64,000 nt of DNA. It comes from Sphingobacteriales bacterium 46-32 (GTDB lineage Bacteria > Bacteroidota > Bacteroidia > Chitinophagales > Chitinophagaceae). The notes beneath the pieces were generated by a model. The model was not told where the DNA came from. It did not search any database and saw nothing but the letters and a program-made list of their open reading frames with translations. Each line of letters begins with the position of its first letter. Within the stretch, counting starts at the first letter, position 1. The DNA lies in NCBI GenBank assembly GCA_001898485.1, contig MKTY01000019.1, forward strand, positions 434,001 through 498,000, written 5' to 3'. A program made the position numbers and the translations under genes. Positions 18,686 through 27,307 of the stretch are shown here, one piece after another.

Positions 18686-19786
18686 ATGAACAAGAAAATC
18701 AATTGCCTTGACCTGAAAGGGCAGCATCAGCAGATAAAGAGCGAAGTATTTGAAGTATTTGAAAAGGTGTATGAACAAACAGCCTTTTCGGGAGGCTCAT
18801 TTGTAGAAAGTTTTGAAAAGGATTTTGCCGCCTTTTGTGATACCCGGTATGCCGTTGGCATCAACAATGGTACGTCTGCCCTTCATTTAGCCATGCTTAC
18901 CCTGGGCATAGGAGCGGGCGATGAAGTAATAGTGCCTGCAAATACATTTATTGCTACCGCCTGGGGCGTTTCCTATGTGGGTGCTACGCCTGTATTTGTA
19001 GATTGTCTGCCAGACACCTGGGAAATTGATCCTGCCAAAGCAGAAGCCGCCATCACTCCCCGCACGAAGGCGATAATTGGCGTACATCTCTACGGACAGC
19101 CTTTTAATATAGATGCTATTAAAGCAATTTGTGATAAACATAAACTGTTTATGGTAGAAGATGCGGCTCAGGCCCAGGGTGCGCGCTACAATGGCAAACC
19201 CGTAGGTGGGTTTGGCGAAATGGCCTGTTTCAGCTTTTACCCCGGAAAAAACCTGGGTGCATGCGGCGAAGCCGGAGGAATGACAACAAATAATGAAGCT
19301 TATTATAAACACCTGCTCAGCCTGCGCAGCCATGGTATGACGGTTCGTTACTACCATGACGAACTTGGTTTTAATATGCGAATGGGTGGACTGGAAGCGG
19401 GTTCACTGTCTGTTAAACTGAAATATCTGCCCGGCTGGAATAAACGTCGCCAGGAAATTGCCAAACGTTATCTTGCCGAAATCAAGAATGATAAGTTGCG
19501 CATGCAGGCTCAGCCCGAAAATGTATTATCGGTTTTTCATCTCTTCGTAATTACTACACCAGATCGCGATGGGATGATCAAATATCTCAATGAACATAAT
19601 ATCTATCCCGGACTGCATTATCCTGTGCCCTGTCACTTACAAAAGGCATACTCACACCTGGGATACAAAGAAGGTGATTGCCCGAATTCAGAATACCTGT
19701 CTTCACATTGCCTTTCATTGCCCATGTATGCAGAGCTTACAGATGAGGAAGTGGACTATGTGATAAAAACGATCAACAATTATTGA
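18686..19786 (+). CDS. DegT/DnrJ/EryC1-type sugar aminotransferase, WlbC-like
   Basis: A 366-residue PLP enzyme that transfers an amine from glutamate to a keto-sugar nucleotide. The cofactor lysine is K188 in SFYPGKNLGACGEAGG; VEDAAQAQGARYNG and NNGTSALHLAM are family marks. Its place directly after the dehydrogenase and acetyltransferase genes suggests it aminates C3, giving the substrate for the acetyltransferase. A second DegT-type gene lies at 24034-25164, so the locus probably makes two different aminated sugars, or one sugar aminated at two positions. Confidence 0.9.
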   Translation: MNKKINCLDLKGQHQQIKSEVFEVFEKVYEQTAFSGGSFVESFEKDFAAFCDTRYAVGINNGTSALHLAMLTLGIGAGDEVIVPANTFIATAWGVSYVGATPVFVDCLPDTWEIDPAKAEAAITPRTKAIIGVHLYGQPFNIDAIKAICDKHKLFMVEDAAQAQGARYNGKPVGGFGEMACFSFYPGKNLGACGEAGGMTTNNEAYYKHLLSLRSHGMTVRYYHDELGFNMRMGGLEAGSLSVKLKYLPGWNKRRQEIAKRYLAEIKNDKLRMQAQPENVLSVFHLFVITTPDRDGMIKYLNEHNIYPGLHYPVPCHLQKAYSHLGYKEGDCPNSEYLSSHCLSLPMYAELTDEEVDYVIKTINNY

Positions 19787-19788
19787 GT

Positions 19789-20817
19789 ATGCTGGCACGC
19801 AAATTAAAAGAAAGGGTAGAAGCGCTGAAGTTGAATCTGCAGGGTAAAACTGTGCTGACAGAAGCGGCTTCAGGACCTTATGTGGTGACGCCGGTACTGG
19901 CGGCTCTTGCCGGCGCCAGAGTATTTGCCTACTCCCGTACAACCCGCTATGGCACAGTAGAAGAAGTATTTGAATCAACCCGTAAACTGGCAGACGAAGC
20001 GGGTGTGGAAATCAACCTGATCACAGAGATTACACCAGAGATTGTTGCTGAAGCCGACATTATTACCAATTCAGGACATCTTCGGCCATTGAACCGCGAG
20101 AAACTGCAATATGCCAAAAACGGCCTGGTCATACCCCTCATGTATGAAGCCTGGGAATGGCGCGAAGCAGATATGGATATTCAATATATCAGGGAACGCG
20201 GATTTCAGCTGGGTGCTACCAACGAACGCCATCCGGATATTGATGTATTCAACTACCTCGGCGATATGGCCGTAAGGCAAATATTTGATGCCGGTACCTG
20301 CCCTTATCAGAACAGATTTATCCTTTTGTGCAACAATGATTTTGGCCCCTATATGGCGAAGGTCATTGCGCGCAATTGTGAAGAATTGCTTGTGATTGAT
20401 AAAGACGAAAACCGCGACAAATACGAACTCTCCGATAATATAGTTTGGGCGGGAGGTTTTCCGGAGATTGATATCCCCGGCAACTTCAGAAATGCGGAGG
20501 CTGTAATATTTACAGCGTATCCGTTTGATAAGGTATGGATTGATCATGGCGGCCCGATAGAAGTGGCTGATCTGGCCCGTCAACTCAATGATCCGTTCAT
20601 ACTCCGTTATGCCGGCGATGTGAATACTGATGCCTTGCAAAAACAAGGCATACGTTATTTTCCCGAACATGTACATAGCGGTCATATGGGCATTCTTCCT
20701 TCAGCAGTGGGCAATGATCCTATTATTCGCTTGCAGGCAGGAGGTTTAAAGGCAGCTGAAGCCTTGGTGACAGGACAACATTTTTATAAAGATCTTCCGA
20801 TCGTTGAATTGATATGA
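19789..20817 (+). CDS. Unrecognised two-lobed Rossmann-like protein in glycan locus
   Basis: A 342-residue soluble protein I do not recognise. Two Rossmann-like beta-alpha units are visible: GKTVLTEAASGPYVVTPVLA near residue 20, followed by an ARVFAYSR strand, and RFILLCNNDFGPYMAKVIA near residue 170, followed by EELLVIDKD. In general shape this recalls the NAD-domain enzymes related to adenosylhomocysteinase or D-2-hydroxyacid dehydrogenases, but no catalytic signature was identified. FPEHVHSGHMGILPSAVGND near the C-terminus holds two His and may be functional. The ATG at 19789 comes two bases after the preceding stop, though a TTG at 19783 is possible. Its end overlaps the formyltransferase start by four bases (ATGA), so their products are probably made in step. 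A role in sugar or sugar-cofactor chemistry is inference. Confidence 0.7.
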   Translation: MLARKLKERVEALKLNLQGKTVLTEAASGPYVVTPVLAALAGARVFAYSRTTRYGTVEEVFESTRKLADEAGVEINLITEITPEIVAEADIITNSGHLRPLNREKLQYAKNGLVIPLMYEAWEWREADMDIQYIRERGFQLGATNERHPDIDVFNYLGDMAVRQIFDAGTCPYQNRFILLCNNDFGPYMAKVIARNCEELLVIDKDENRDKYELSDNIVWAGGFPEIDIPGNFRNAEAVIFTAYPFDKVWIDHGGPIEVADLARQLNDPFILRYAGDVNTDALQKQGIRYFPEHVHSGHMGILPSAVGNDPIIRLQAGGLKAAEALVTGQHFYKDLPIVELI

Positions 20818-21749
20818 CAACAGAGAGAAACATAATTGCTATTGGGCGTTCCCGTTACCTGTATGATGGTATCCGTCATGTGCAGCAGCATGGATATAAA
20901 GTGCGGGCTATTGTTACTGAAGAAGCTTACGACGAGTATGATATCAAACACCAGGATTTTGAACGCCTGGCAAAGGAGATAGGGGCCGCTTTCTTTATGA
21001 TACGCTCACTTGAAAATGAAGAGTTAATCAGCATATTGCAGCAGCACAATGTACGTGCTGCTATCAGTGCGAACTGGAAGTATACTATCCAGCCTTCGGT
21101 GCTGGATCGGTTTGAATGCGGCATTCTTAATTTTCATTTGGGCAACCTGCCGGATTATAAAGGAAATGCTACCGTAAACTGGAGTATTATCAACGGCGAG
21201 CGTTATATCAACGGAAATATTCACAAGATGGACCCCGAGCTGGATGCCGGCGATATTCTGTCGCGTAAATCCATTCCGATCCAAAATGACTCTTATATCG
21301 CTGATGTGCTGGCTGAGGCCGAAAAAATAGCACCCGATTTGTATCGGCAGGCGCTTGACCGCGTATGGAATGATCCGCAGGCATACGAACTTAAAGGCTC
21401 TGTCCAGGGCCTGCGTTGCTACCCCCGTTTACCCGAAGACGGACGCATCAACTGGCAGCTACCGGCAGAGCAGGTAGTGCGGCTTATACGGGCCTCTTCT
21501 CACCCTTATCTTGGTGCATTCAGTTATCTCAATGAGGAGAAAGTGGTGATCTGGAAAGCAAAAGTCTGGATGCCTGAAAGCCGTTTTCTGGCTATCCCGG
21601 GGCATGTGGTTGAAATACGGAAACAGGCAGGTACTGTGCTGGTAGCTGGTCCTGATGCAATGATAGAAGTAGAGGAAATAGAAGTAAATGGCACTGTAAT
21701 GCGTCCGACCGATTATATTAAAAGCATTCGTGTACGATTCAAATCATGA
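20814..21749 (+). CDS. Sugar N-formyltransferase (Fmt/ArnA_N family)
   Basis: A 311-residue protein of the 10-formyltetrahydrofolate-dependent formyltransferase family. The catalytic Asn-His-Asp set is complete: N106 and H108 in LNFHLGNLPDYKG and D144 in PELDAGDIL. The 38-residue step between the Asn and Asp is the same as in ArnA. Length and the C-terminal OB-like part (residues 200-311) also fit sugar and Met-tRNA formyltransferases; the surrounding genes favour an amino-sugar nucleotide as acceptor. ATGA overlaps join it to the unrecognised gene before it and to the GT2 gene after it. folE and folD, which feed the folate pool, are in this window but far from the locus. Confidence 0.82.
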   Translation: MTTERNIIAIGRSRYLYDGIRHVQQHGYKVRAIVTEEAYDEYDIKHQDFERLAKEIGAAFFMIRSLENEELISILQQHNVRAAISANWKYTIQPSVLDRFECGILNFHLGNLPDYKGNATVNWSIINGERYINGNIHKMDPELDAGDILSRKSIPIQNDSYIADVLAEAEKIAPDLYRQALDRVWNDPQAYELKGSVQGLRCYPRLPEDGRINWQLPAEQVVRLIRASSHPYLGAFSYLNEEKVVIWKAKVWMPESRFLAIPGHVVEIRKQAGTVLVAGPDAMIEVEEIEVNGTVMRPTDYIKSIRVRFKS

Positions 21750-22699
21750 GTATGCCGGATACAACAAGCTCCATACAGGTTTCGGTTATCATCCCCATCT
21801 TTAATGAATACGATGGTATTCCTTTTCTGGTTGACAGCCTTAACGATTTCTTTGCACAGCATCCGCTGCGGGCAGAAGTGATTTTTGTGAACGACGGATC
21901 ACGCGATAATTCTGTTGAGCGGCTTTCGGCAATGGAACATAAAAGCTATAAAGCAAAACTCATCAGCTTTTCCAGAAACTTCGGCTCACATGCGGCCCTG
22001 CGTGCCGGCATTGCTGAGGCTTCAGGAGAAATGATCTGTTTTAATTACGCTGACCTGCAGGATCCGCTTGAGCTGATCCTGACGATGAAAGAAAAAATGG
22101 AGCAGGGCGCTGATATCGTCTGGGCCCACAGAGAGAGCACTAAAGTGTCCTGGAGCGAAAAGGCATTCTCACAGTTTTATGCCTACCTCATGAAAAAATT
22201 TGCTTTCCGCAACTTTCCTGAGAAGGGATTCGACATCGTGATGTTCAACCGCAAAGTGGCCCGGGAAGTGAATAAAAATGTAGAAGCCAACTCATCAATC
22301 TTTTTACAGATACTGGGCATGGGATTCCGGCAGGAATCTATTTCATACAAAAAGAGGGAACGCCAGACAGGTGTCAGCAAATGGACGCTGTCTAAAAAGA
22401 TCAAACTCTTTATTGATTCTTTTGTAGCCTTTTCCTATGCCCCCATCCGGTTTGTGACTATTGTGGGGATCATATTCTTTTTTGTAGGCATATTGTGGAC
22501 CATCTACATTATTGTGCGGAAGATATTCTTCCAGGATCTGGCAGCCGGATGGCCTGCACTGATGTCTATTCTGATGATTGGATTTGGTATTACCAATATA
22601 TCGCTCGGTATTATCGCCGAATATCTCTGGCGTACCCTTGACGCCAGCCGCAAACGACAGGTGTTTATCATTGATGATATTAAAAATCTGAATGAATGA
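21746..22699 (+). CDS. Polyprenyl-phosphate glycosyltransferase, GT2 family (ArnC/GtrB/DPM1-like)
   Basis: A 317-residue GT2 enzyme with an N-terminal GT-A domain and two C-terminal membrane helices (about residues 232-256 and 265-292), as in ArnC and GtrB, which join a sugar to undecaprenyl phosphate on the cytoplasmic face. SVIIPIFNEYDGIP, FVNDGSRDNS and SFSRNFGSHAALRAG are conserved family segments. The metal-site segment reads YADLQDP where the family usually has DADLQDP, so the first Asp is Tyr while the second Asp and Gln remain. It overlaps the formyltransferase before it and the flippase-like gene after it by four bases each. Confidence 0.87.
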   Translation: MSMPDTTSSIQVSVIIPIFNEYDGIPFLVDSLNDFFAQHPLRAEVIFVNDGSRDNSVERLSAMEHKSYKAKLISFSRNFGSHAALRAGIAEASGEMICFNYADLQDPLELILTMKEKMEQGADIVWAHRESTKVSWSEKAFSQFYAYLMKKFAFRNFPEKGFDIVMFNRKVAREVNKNVEANSSIFLQILGMGFRQESISYKKRERQTGVSKWTLSKKIKLFIDSFVAFSYAPIRFVTIVGIIFFFVGILWTIYIIVRKIFFQDLAAGWPALMSILMIGFGITNISLGIIAEYLWRTLDASRKRQVFIIDDIKNLNE

Positions 22700-23067
22700 T
22701 AAAAGCGGTTGTTTTCTGCCTGTTGTATGCCATTCTCAATGTGACTGGCGCTGCTCTCATTAAATGGAAGCTGAAAGGACGCACGTTGTCGGCGGTTAAT
22801 GACTGGCTGAAACTCCTGTTTGAACCACAGGTAATTGCCGCATTTGCATTGATATTCCTTTCCATGCTGGTAATCTTCAAAGCATTGTCGCTGGCCAATT
22901 TTACGTTTGTAATTCCCGTGTCGGCAGGTATCAACTTTGTACTTACCGTAATAGCAGGATATTTTATTTTTAAAGACTCACTTAATTATATTTCATTTAT
23001 AGGTTTTGCATTGATCATATCCGGTATTTTATTACTAAGCCTTAACAATACACAACATGCACAATAA
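22696..23067 (+). CDS. Small four-helix membrane protein, ArnE/SMR-like
   Basis: A 123-residue protein with four predicted membrane helices at about residues 3-22, 43-65, 69-92 and 98-116. The hydrophobic pattern, the VIPVSAGINFVLTVIAGYFIF segment in two parts around residues 73-93 and its size fit the small EamA/SMR-type proteins such as ArnE, which act in flipping undecaprenyl-phosphate sugars. It lies between a GT2 that would make such a lipid-linked sugar and a sugar epimerase, overlapping the first by four bases and the second by eleven. Flippase activity is inferred from size, fold and neighbours. Confidence 0.78.
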   Translation: MIKAVVFCLLYAILNVTGAALIKWKLKGRTLSAVNDWLKLLFEPQVIAAFALIFLSMLVIFKALSLANFTFVIPVSAGINFVLTVIAGYFIFKDSLNYISFIGFALIISGILLLSLNNTQHAQ

Positions 23068-24028
23068 AGTAAAGGACAGTACGATCCTGGTAACCGGCGG
23101 CGCTGGTTTTATCGGATCTTATGTAGTGGAAGAGCTATTGCAGCTGCAACCTGCAAAGATCGTAATCATTGATAATTTTATCCGCGGAAGCCGCGAAAAC
23201 ATGAAGTTGTTTGCTGCCGATCCGCGTATTGAGTTTCACCAGGGAGATATACGTGATACAGCGTTGCTCGAAAGCTGTATCAGTGGCTGCGATTATATTT
23301 TCCATATGGCTGCACTTCGTATCAACGCGTGTGCTGCCAATCCTGCTGATGGTTTTGAAGTAATGCTGAAAGCTACTTTTGATGTGGCGCAGCTTGCAGT
23401 AAAGCATAAAATAAAGAAAGTTATCTATAGCTCCAGTGCCTCTGTATACGGACTGGCGCAGCATTTTCCAACACCTGAGACCGACAATCCGTATAATAAC
23501 CAGACTTTTTATGGTGCGGCCAAAATGTGGGGCGAGCAGCTGTTTCGCAGCTTCAAATTCATGTATGGACTTGATTATGTAGCCCTACGTTATTTCAATG
23601 CTTATGGCCCCCGCATGGATACAGATGGTAAGTATACCGAAGTAATGATCAAATGGCTGGATTGTATCCGCGATGGCCGCAATCCATTGATCTATGGAGA
23701 CGGCTCTACTACCATGGATTTTGTATATGTAAGGGATATTGCCCGGGCAAACATAGCCGCTTTACAGGCAGATATTTCCGATGAAGCATTTAATATCGGC
23801 AACTGCGAAGAAACGAGTCTTAAACAATTGCTGGATGTACTGCTGAAAGTAAATGATTCCACGCTTGAGCCGGAGTTTCGTGAAGAAAACAGTATTAACC
23901 CGGTAAGCCGCCGCCTGGCCGATATCAGCAAGGCAAAACAGCTGTTGTCGTTTTCACCTTCTGTAAGTCTTGAACAGGGTATGAAAGAACTGAGTGCCTG
24001 GTATTTTGAAAAAATAAAAACAGCCTGA
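23057..24028 (+). CDS. NAD-dependent sugar epimerase/dehydratase (extended SDR)
   Basis: A 323-residue extended short-chain dehydrogenase. The NAD loop GGAGFIGS is near residue 14, and the catalytic Tyr-Lys pair lies in FYGAAKMWGE, preceded by the SSSASVYG segment. It resembles UDP-glucose/UDP-GlcNAc 4-epimerases and related 4,6-dehydratases; the epimerase type seems more likely from RYFNAYGPRM, but the product sugar is unknown. It overlaps the small membrane protein gene by eleven bases and is followed after five bases by the second aminotransferase gene, so they are clearly in one operon. Confidence 0.88.
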   Translation: MHNKVKDSTILVTGGAGFIGSYVVEELLQLQPAKIVIIDNFIRGSRENMKLFAADPRIEFHQGDIRDTALLESCISGCDYIFHMAALRINACAANPADGFEVMLKATFDVAQLAVKHKIKKVIYSSSASVYGLAQHFPTPETDNPYNNQTFYGAAKMWGEQLFRSFKFMYGLDYVALRYFNAYGPRMDTDGKYTEVMIKWLDCIRDGRNPLIYGDGSTTMDFVYVRDIARANIAALQADISDEAFNIGNCEETSLKQLLDVLLKVNDSTLEPEFREENSINPVSRRLADISKAKQLLSFSPSVSLEQGMKELSAWYFEKIKTA

Positions 24029-24033
24029 ATAGT

Positions 24034-25164
24034 ATGATACCTATAGCCAAACCTTACCTGACTGCCGAAGATGCACAGGCCGCCTACGATACTATTTTAA
24101 CAGGGTGGATTACGCAGGGCCCCCGCGTGGCAGAGTTCGAAGAGAAATTCGCACAGTATACCGGCGCCCGCTATGCAGTGGCGGTTTCTAACTGTACCAC
24201 AGCATTGCATCTGTCAATGATTGTTGCCGGTATTGGCCCCGGCGATGAAGTCATTTGTCCCTCCATGAGTTATATTGCTACAGCCAACTCCATCAAATAT
24301 GTAGGAGCCAAACCCGTATTTGCCGAAGTAAATCCGGTAACGTACAATTTAGATGCAGAAGATGTGGCCAGGCGCATAACACCCCGTACAAAAGCCATAT
24401 TGCTGGTACACCAGATCGGTATGCCTGCAGACATCGATGCCTTTTCTGCACTGGCACAAAAGCATAACCTGCATCTTATAGAAGATGCAGCCTGTGCAGT
24501 CGGCTCTTCCTATAAGGGAAAGAAAATTGGCAGCCATAGCAGCCTCGTATGTTTTTCTCTTCACCCGCGCAAAGTGATTTCTACGGGCGACGGAGGTTTT
24601 ATTACAACCGACAATGAGGCCTATTATAACCGCCTCCGGTTATTGCGCCAGCACGGTATGTCTATCAACGACCGAGTACGGCATGAATCTGCCAAAGTAA
24701 TGTTTGAAGATCATGTAGAAGTCGGTTACAATTACCGCATGACGGATATTCAGGCAGCCGTGGGCATTCAGCAACTGGCCAAGCTCGACTGGATCGTGGA
24801 AGAAAGAAGAAAGATTGCTAAGCAATACCAGGCGGCATTTGCTGATATTCCCTTTATCCGCGTGCCCCGGGAAGCTGATGGCTATTTTACCAATTTTCAG
24901 TCATTCAGTATTTATCTGAAAAAGGATTGCCCTGTATCACGTAATGATCTGATGCAACTGATGCTCGATGCTGGTGTCTCCACACGCAGAGGTATCATGA
25001 CTGCACATCGTGAAACAGCGTATAAACAGGAATGTGCAGGATTGTCATTACCGGTTTCTGAAGATGCGGCCGACAATAGCATAATCCTGCCATTATATAT
25101 TCCCATGCAGCAATCAGATATTGATAAGGTGATCCAGGTTTTCAGAAGCAGCCTGGGCGTATAG
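24034..25164 (+). CDS. Second DegT/DnrJ/EryC1-type sugar aminotransferase
   Basis: A 376-residue PLP enzyme with cofactor lysine K180 in SLHPRKVISTGDGG and the segments VSNCTTALHLSM and IEDAACAVGSSYKG. It differs clearly from the first aminotransferase of the locus and resembles 4-aminotransferases that act on 4-keto sugars. Following an SDR epimerase/dehydratase, it could aminate a 4-keto intermediate, and the formyltransferase upstream could then formylate the new amine. It is the last gene before a strong terminator, so it closes the main transcript. Confidence 0.9.
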   Translation: MIPIAKPYLTAEDAQAAYDTILTGWITQGPRVAEFEEKFAQYTGARYAVAVSNCTTALHLSMIVAGIGPGDEVICPSMSYIATANSIKYVGAKPVFAEVNPVTYNLDAEDVARRITPRTKAILLVHQIGMPADIDAFSALAQKHNLHLIEDAACAVGSSYKGKKIGSHSSLVCFSLHPRKVISTGDGGFITTDNEAYYNRLRLLRQHGMSINDRVRHESAKVMFEDHVEVGYNYRMTDIQAAVGIQQLAKLDWIVEERRKIAKQYQAAFADIPFIRVPREADGYFTNFQSFSIYLKKDCPVSRNDLMQLMLDAGVSTRRGIMTAHRETAYKQECAGLSLPVSEDAADNSIILPLYIPMQQSDIDKVIQVFRSSLGV

Positions 25165-25206
25165 AGACCATTTTTCCTGTTGTCAATTGTTTGAAACGGT
25201 ATAAGA

Positions 25207-25246
25207 AATAAGGCGGATATTTGCAGAAATGTCCGCCTTATTTTTT
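25207..25246 (+). terminator. Rho-independent terminator closing the main glycan run
   Basis: The stem AATAAGGCGGATATTT (25207-25222) pairs with AAATGTCCGCCTTATT (25227-25242), 16 base pairs with one G-U, with a GCAG loop and a following T tract. The nucleotide-sugar dehydrogenase gene that follows is thus probably expressed from its own promoter or by read-through. Confidence 0.9.
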
Positions 25247-25269
25247 GCGCGACAGTAAGCTGATAGCCT

Positions 25270-26547
25270 ATGCAAAAAATCAGTATTGTTGGTTTTGGGA
25301 AAATTGGCCAGGCCATGGCGGCCCATATTCTGCGGCAGGGCTGGCAGGTCACCGCTATTGACAATAATGCAGAACAGCTGAATTTTTATACCACTAGCGG
25401 GTTTCATTCTGTCGAACCCGGTGTGGAAGATATTATTCAGCCAGCCCTTTATGCCGGTCACTTACAGCTTTCTCCCGATTACGCTTCGGTCAGCGGCAGC
25501 GCTGCGATTATTCTATGTATACCATTACTCGTAGATGAGCAAAAGCAGATCAATAAGACTCCGTTTCTCGACTGTGTGCAACAGCTTGCCCCATGGCTGC
25601 AGCAAAAGGTGCTGTTGATGGTGGAGACATCTGTGCCGGTTGGTTTTTGCAGAAAGGATATTCAGCCGGTTCTTACCAGCACTGGTAAAACGCATGGCAC
25701 AGACTATTTACTCGCTGCAAGCCCGGAACGTATTAAGAGTGGTACAATGCTGGAGCAGTTACAAAATATTCCTCGTGCCCTGGGAGGGCTGGATGCTGAG
25801 GCCGGACAGGCGGCATTGAAAGTCTATGGACATTTTTTCAGAAATGAACAATTGATCCTGCTACCAGGTGCTGAAGCAGCCGAGTTTATGAAGCTGGCAG
25901 GAATGGTTTATCGCGATGTCAATATAGCCCTCTCCAATCAACTGGCGATGTTTGCACAGGCAACAGGTCTTGATCTGGTTGACCTTATTCCATTGATTAA
26001 TGCAGATCGGGAAGCTGCGTTATTGCAACCCGGTATAGGGGTAGGAGGACACTGCACGCCGGTTTATCCCTATTTTATGATGGAGAATTTCAGAGAGGCC
26101 GGGCTCGATTTTTCGCTGGCGGCCGAAAGCCGGCGAATTAATGAAGCCATGGCTGCGTTTGCCTGGTCTCAGTTGAAGACACATCTCCATAAAAAGAAAG
26201 TGCTGATACTGGGTTTATCATTCCGGCCGCAGGTAAAAGAAGATGCGCTGAGTGTAACATATAATTTACAGAAAGTACTGGAAAGTGAAAATGTCTCCGC
26301 TCAGTTACATGATCCTTATTATTCGGCTGAAGAGATAAGGGGTAAAGGATTTGATCCCTGCCCGGATATTTATGCAACAACAGCGGAAGCAGTTATTCTT
26401 GTCACGATGCATAAAATGTATCATGAAATCGACTGGCTTGTAATGAAAGAAAAGGGAGTTCGTTTTGTTCTAGATGGGCGTAATCAGCTTGACAGAGCAG
26501 CAATAGAAAAGGCGGGGCTGCAATACACAGGTATTGGGAAATTATGA
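25270..26547 (+). CDS. Nucleotide-sugar 6-dehydrogenase (WecC/WbpA/Ugd family)
   Basis: A 425-residue enzyme that oxidises C6 of a UDP-sugar to the uronic acid with two NAD. The NAD loop is GFGKIGQAM (8-16), the catalytic Cys262 is in GVGGHCTPVYPYF and the supporting lysine is K208 in EFMKLAGMVYRDVN. The family includes UDP-Glc, UDP-GlcNAc and UDP-ManNAc dehydrogenases; the WlbA/B/C-like genes just upstream suggest UDP-GlcNAc as substrate. It is separated from them by a strong terminator and is followed by another, so it may be a single-gene unit. Confidence 0.9.
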   Translation: MQKISIVGFGKIGQAMAAHILRQGWQVTAIDNNAEQLNFYTTSGFHSVEPGVEDIIQPALYAGHLQLSPDYASVSGSAAIILCIPLLVDEQKQINKTPFLDCVQQLAPWLQQKVLLMVETSVPVGFCRKDIQPVLTSTGKTHGTDYLLAASPERIKSGTMLEQLQNIPRALGGLDAEAGQAALKVYGHFFRNEQLILLPGAEAAEFMKLAGMVYRDVNIALSNQLAMFAQATGLDLVDLIPLINADREAALLQPGIGVGGHCTPVYPYFMMENFREAGLDFSLAAESRRINEAMAAFAWSQLKTHLHKKKVLILGLSFRPQVKEDALSVTYNLQKVLESENVSAQLHDPYYSAEEIRGKGFDPCPDIYATTAEAVILVTMHKMYHEIDWLVMKEKGVRFVLDGRNQLDRAAIEKAGLQYTGIGKL

Positions 26548-26558
26548 AATGAGTAATA

Positions 26559-26588
26559 AAAAAACTGGCAGAGCTCTGCCGGTTTTTT
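26559..26588. terminator. Two-way terminator between convergent genes
   Basis: GGCAGAGCTCTGCC at the centre is a perfect 14-base palindrome and is flanked by A6 before and T6 after, so it can end transcripts in either direction. It separates the rightward sugar dehydrogenase from the leftward hypothetical gene. Confidence 0.85.
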
Positions 26589-26604
26589 GTTGAAATAAAT
26601 ATGT

Positions 26605-27102
26605 TTATTCCGGTTTGGGAGTTACGCTCGCTGTATCGGGAGCCGTTTTTTTGAACAGCATCACATAACCACAGAGGTTTTTCTTTTTCTTTTTATTGAC
26701 CTGCACCGGTTTCATCATATGAAACTCAGAAAATTTGGGGATGTATGAATAGGAAATAATATTACCATCTACATCTCCCCATCGGTTTTGTTTAAATACT
26801 ACCTGCCGCTCACTCCAGTCAAACATACGGACTTCATAAAGCTTGGAGCTATAGTCGCCGATAAAGACAAACTGGTACCAGCTGCCTTCAGTGAGTGGCA
26901 TTATCACCGGCATTTCAAATTCGCTTTCCATCGCAATGGATGCTTCTTTGAGCAGTGTGTATCCTCCTTTATTGTAAATGGATTTTAGACTATCTACCTG
27001 TTTGCTTATCAGATCGTCCTGGCATGTTTGGATGCGTATATCCTGCGATTGCACTGCGGTAGCGCCAAGGCAAAACAGGAACAGGTACAGTAACGTTTTC
27101 AT
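26605..27102 (-). CDS. Exported hypothetical protein
   Basis: I do not recognise this 165-residue protein. A signal peptide (residues 1-19, ending in AVQSQ) points to export; there is no lipobox. The middle is mixed strand and helix, and a run of five lysines precedes LCGYVMLFKK near the C-terminus. Two Cys (in QTCQDD and NLCGY) could form a disulphide. It is convergent with the sugar dehydrogenase gene and 205 bases separate it from the next leftward gene, so it appears to be transcribed alone. A TATCTTTA box, one base off the promoter consensus, lies 48 bases upstream. Confidence 0.6.
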   Translation of the reverse strand: MKTLLYLFLFCLGATAVQSQDIRIQTCQDDLISKQVDSLKSIYNKGGYTLLKEASIAMESEFEMPVIMPLTEGSWYQFVFIGDYSSKLYEVRMFDWSERQVVFKQNRWGDVDGNIISYSYIPKFSEFHMMKPVQVNKKKKKNLCGYVMLFKKTAPDTASVTPKPE

Positions 27103-27307
27103 GAGCGGATTTTTACGGAAAATGGATTCTGATATAAAGATAGCACACTCATGTTTTTATACAAGATTTTGGCATGACAAACTAGTGAGGCAACGGGTAT
27201 TTTCTACGTAAAAGAACGTGGCTAAAAAGTTCCGCTATCCTGCTGCAACAATCTGTACGGAAAAGTTAATATAAAGTTTGCGTGTAATCAATTATTTACT
27301 GGCTATC

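Noticed and set aside
17159-26547. Complete Arn (aminoarabinose) pathway
   Set aside because: There is no ArnA-type fused decarboxylase and no ArnD deformylase, and the extra Wlb-like genes differ; only the lipid-carrier logic is shared.
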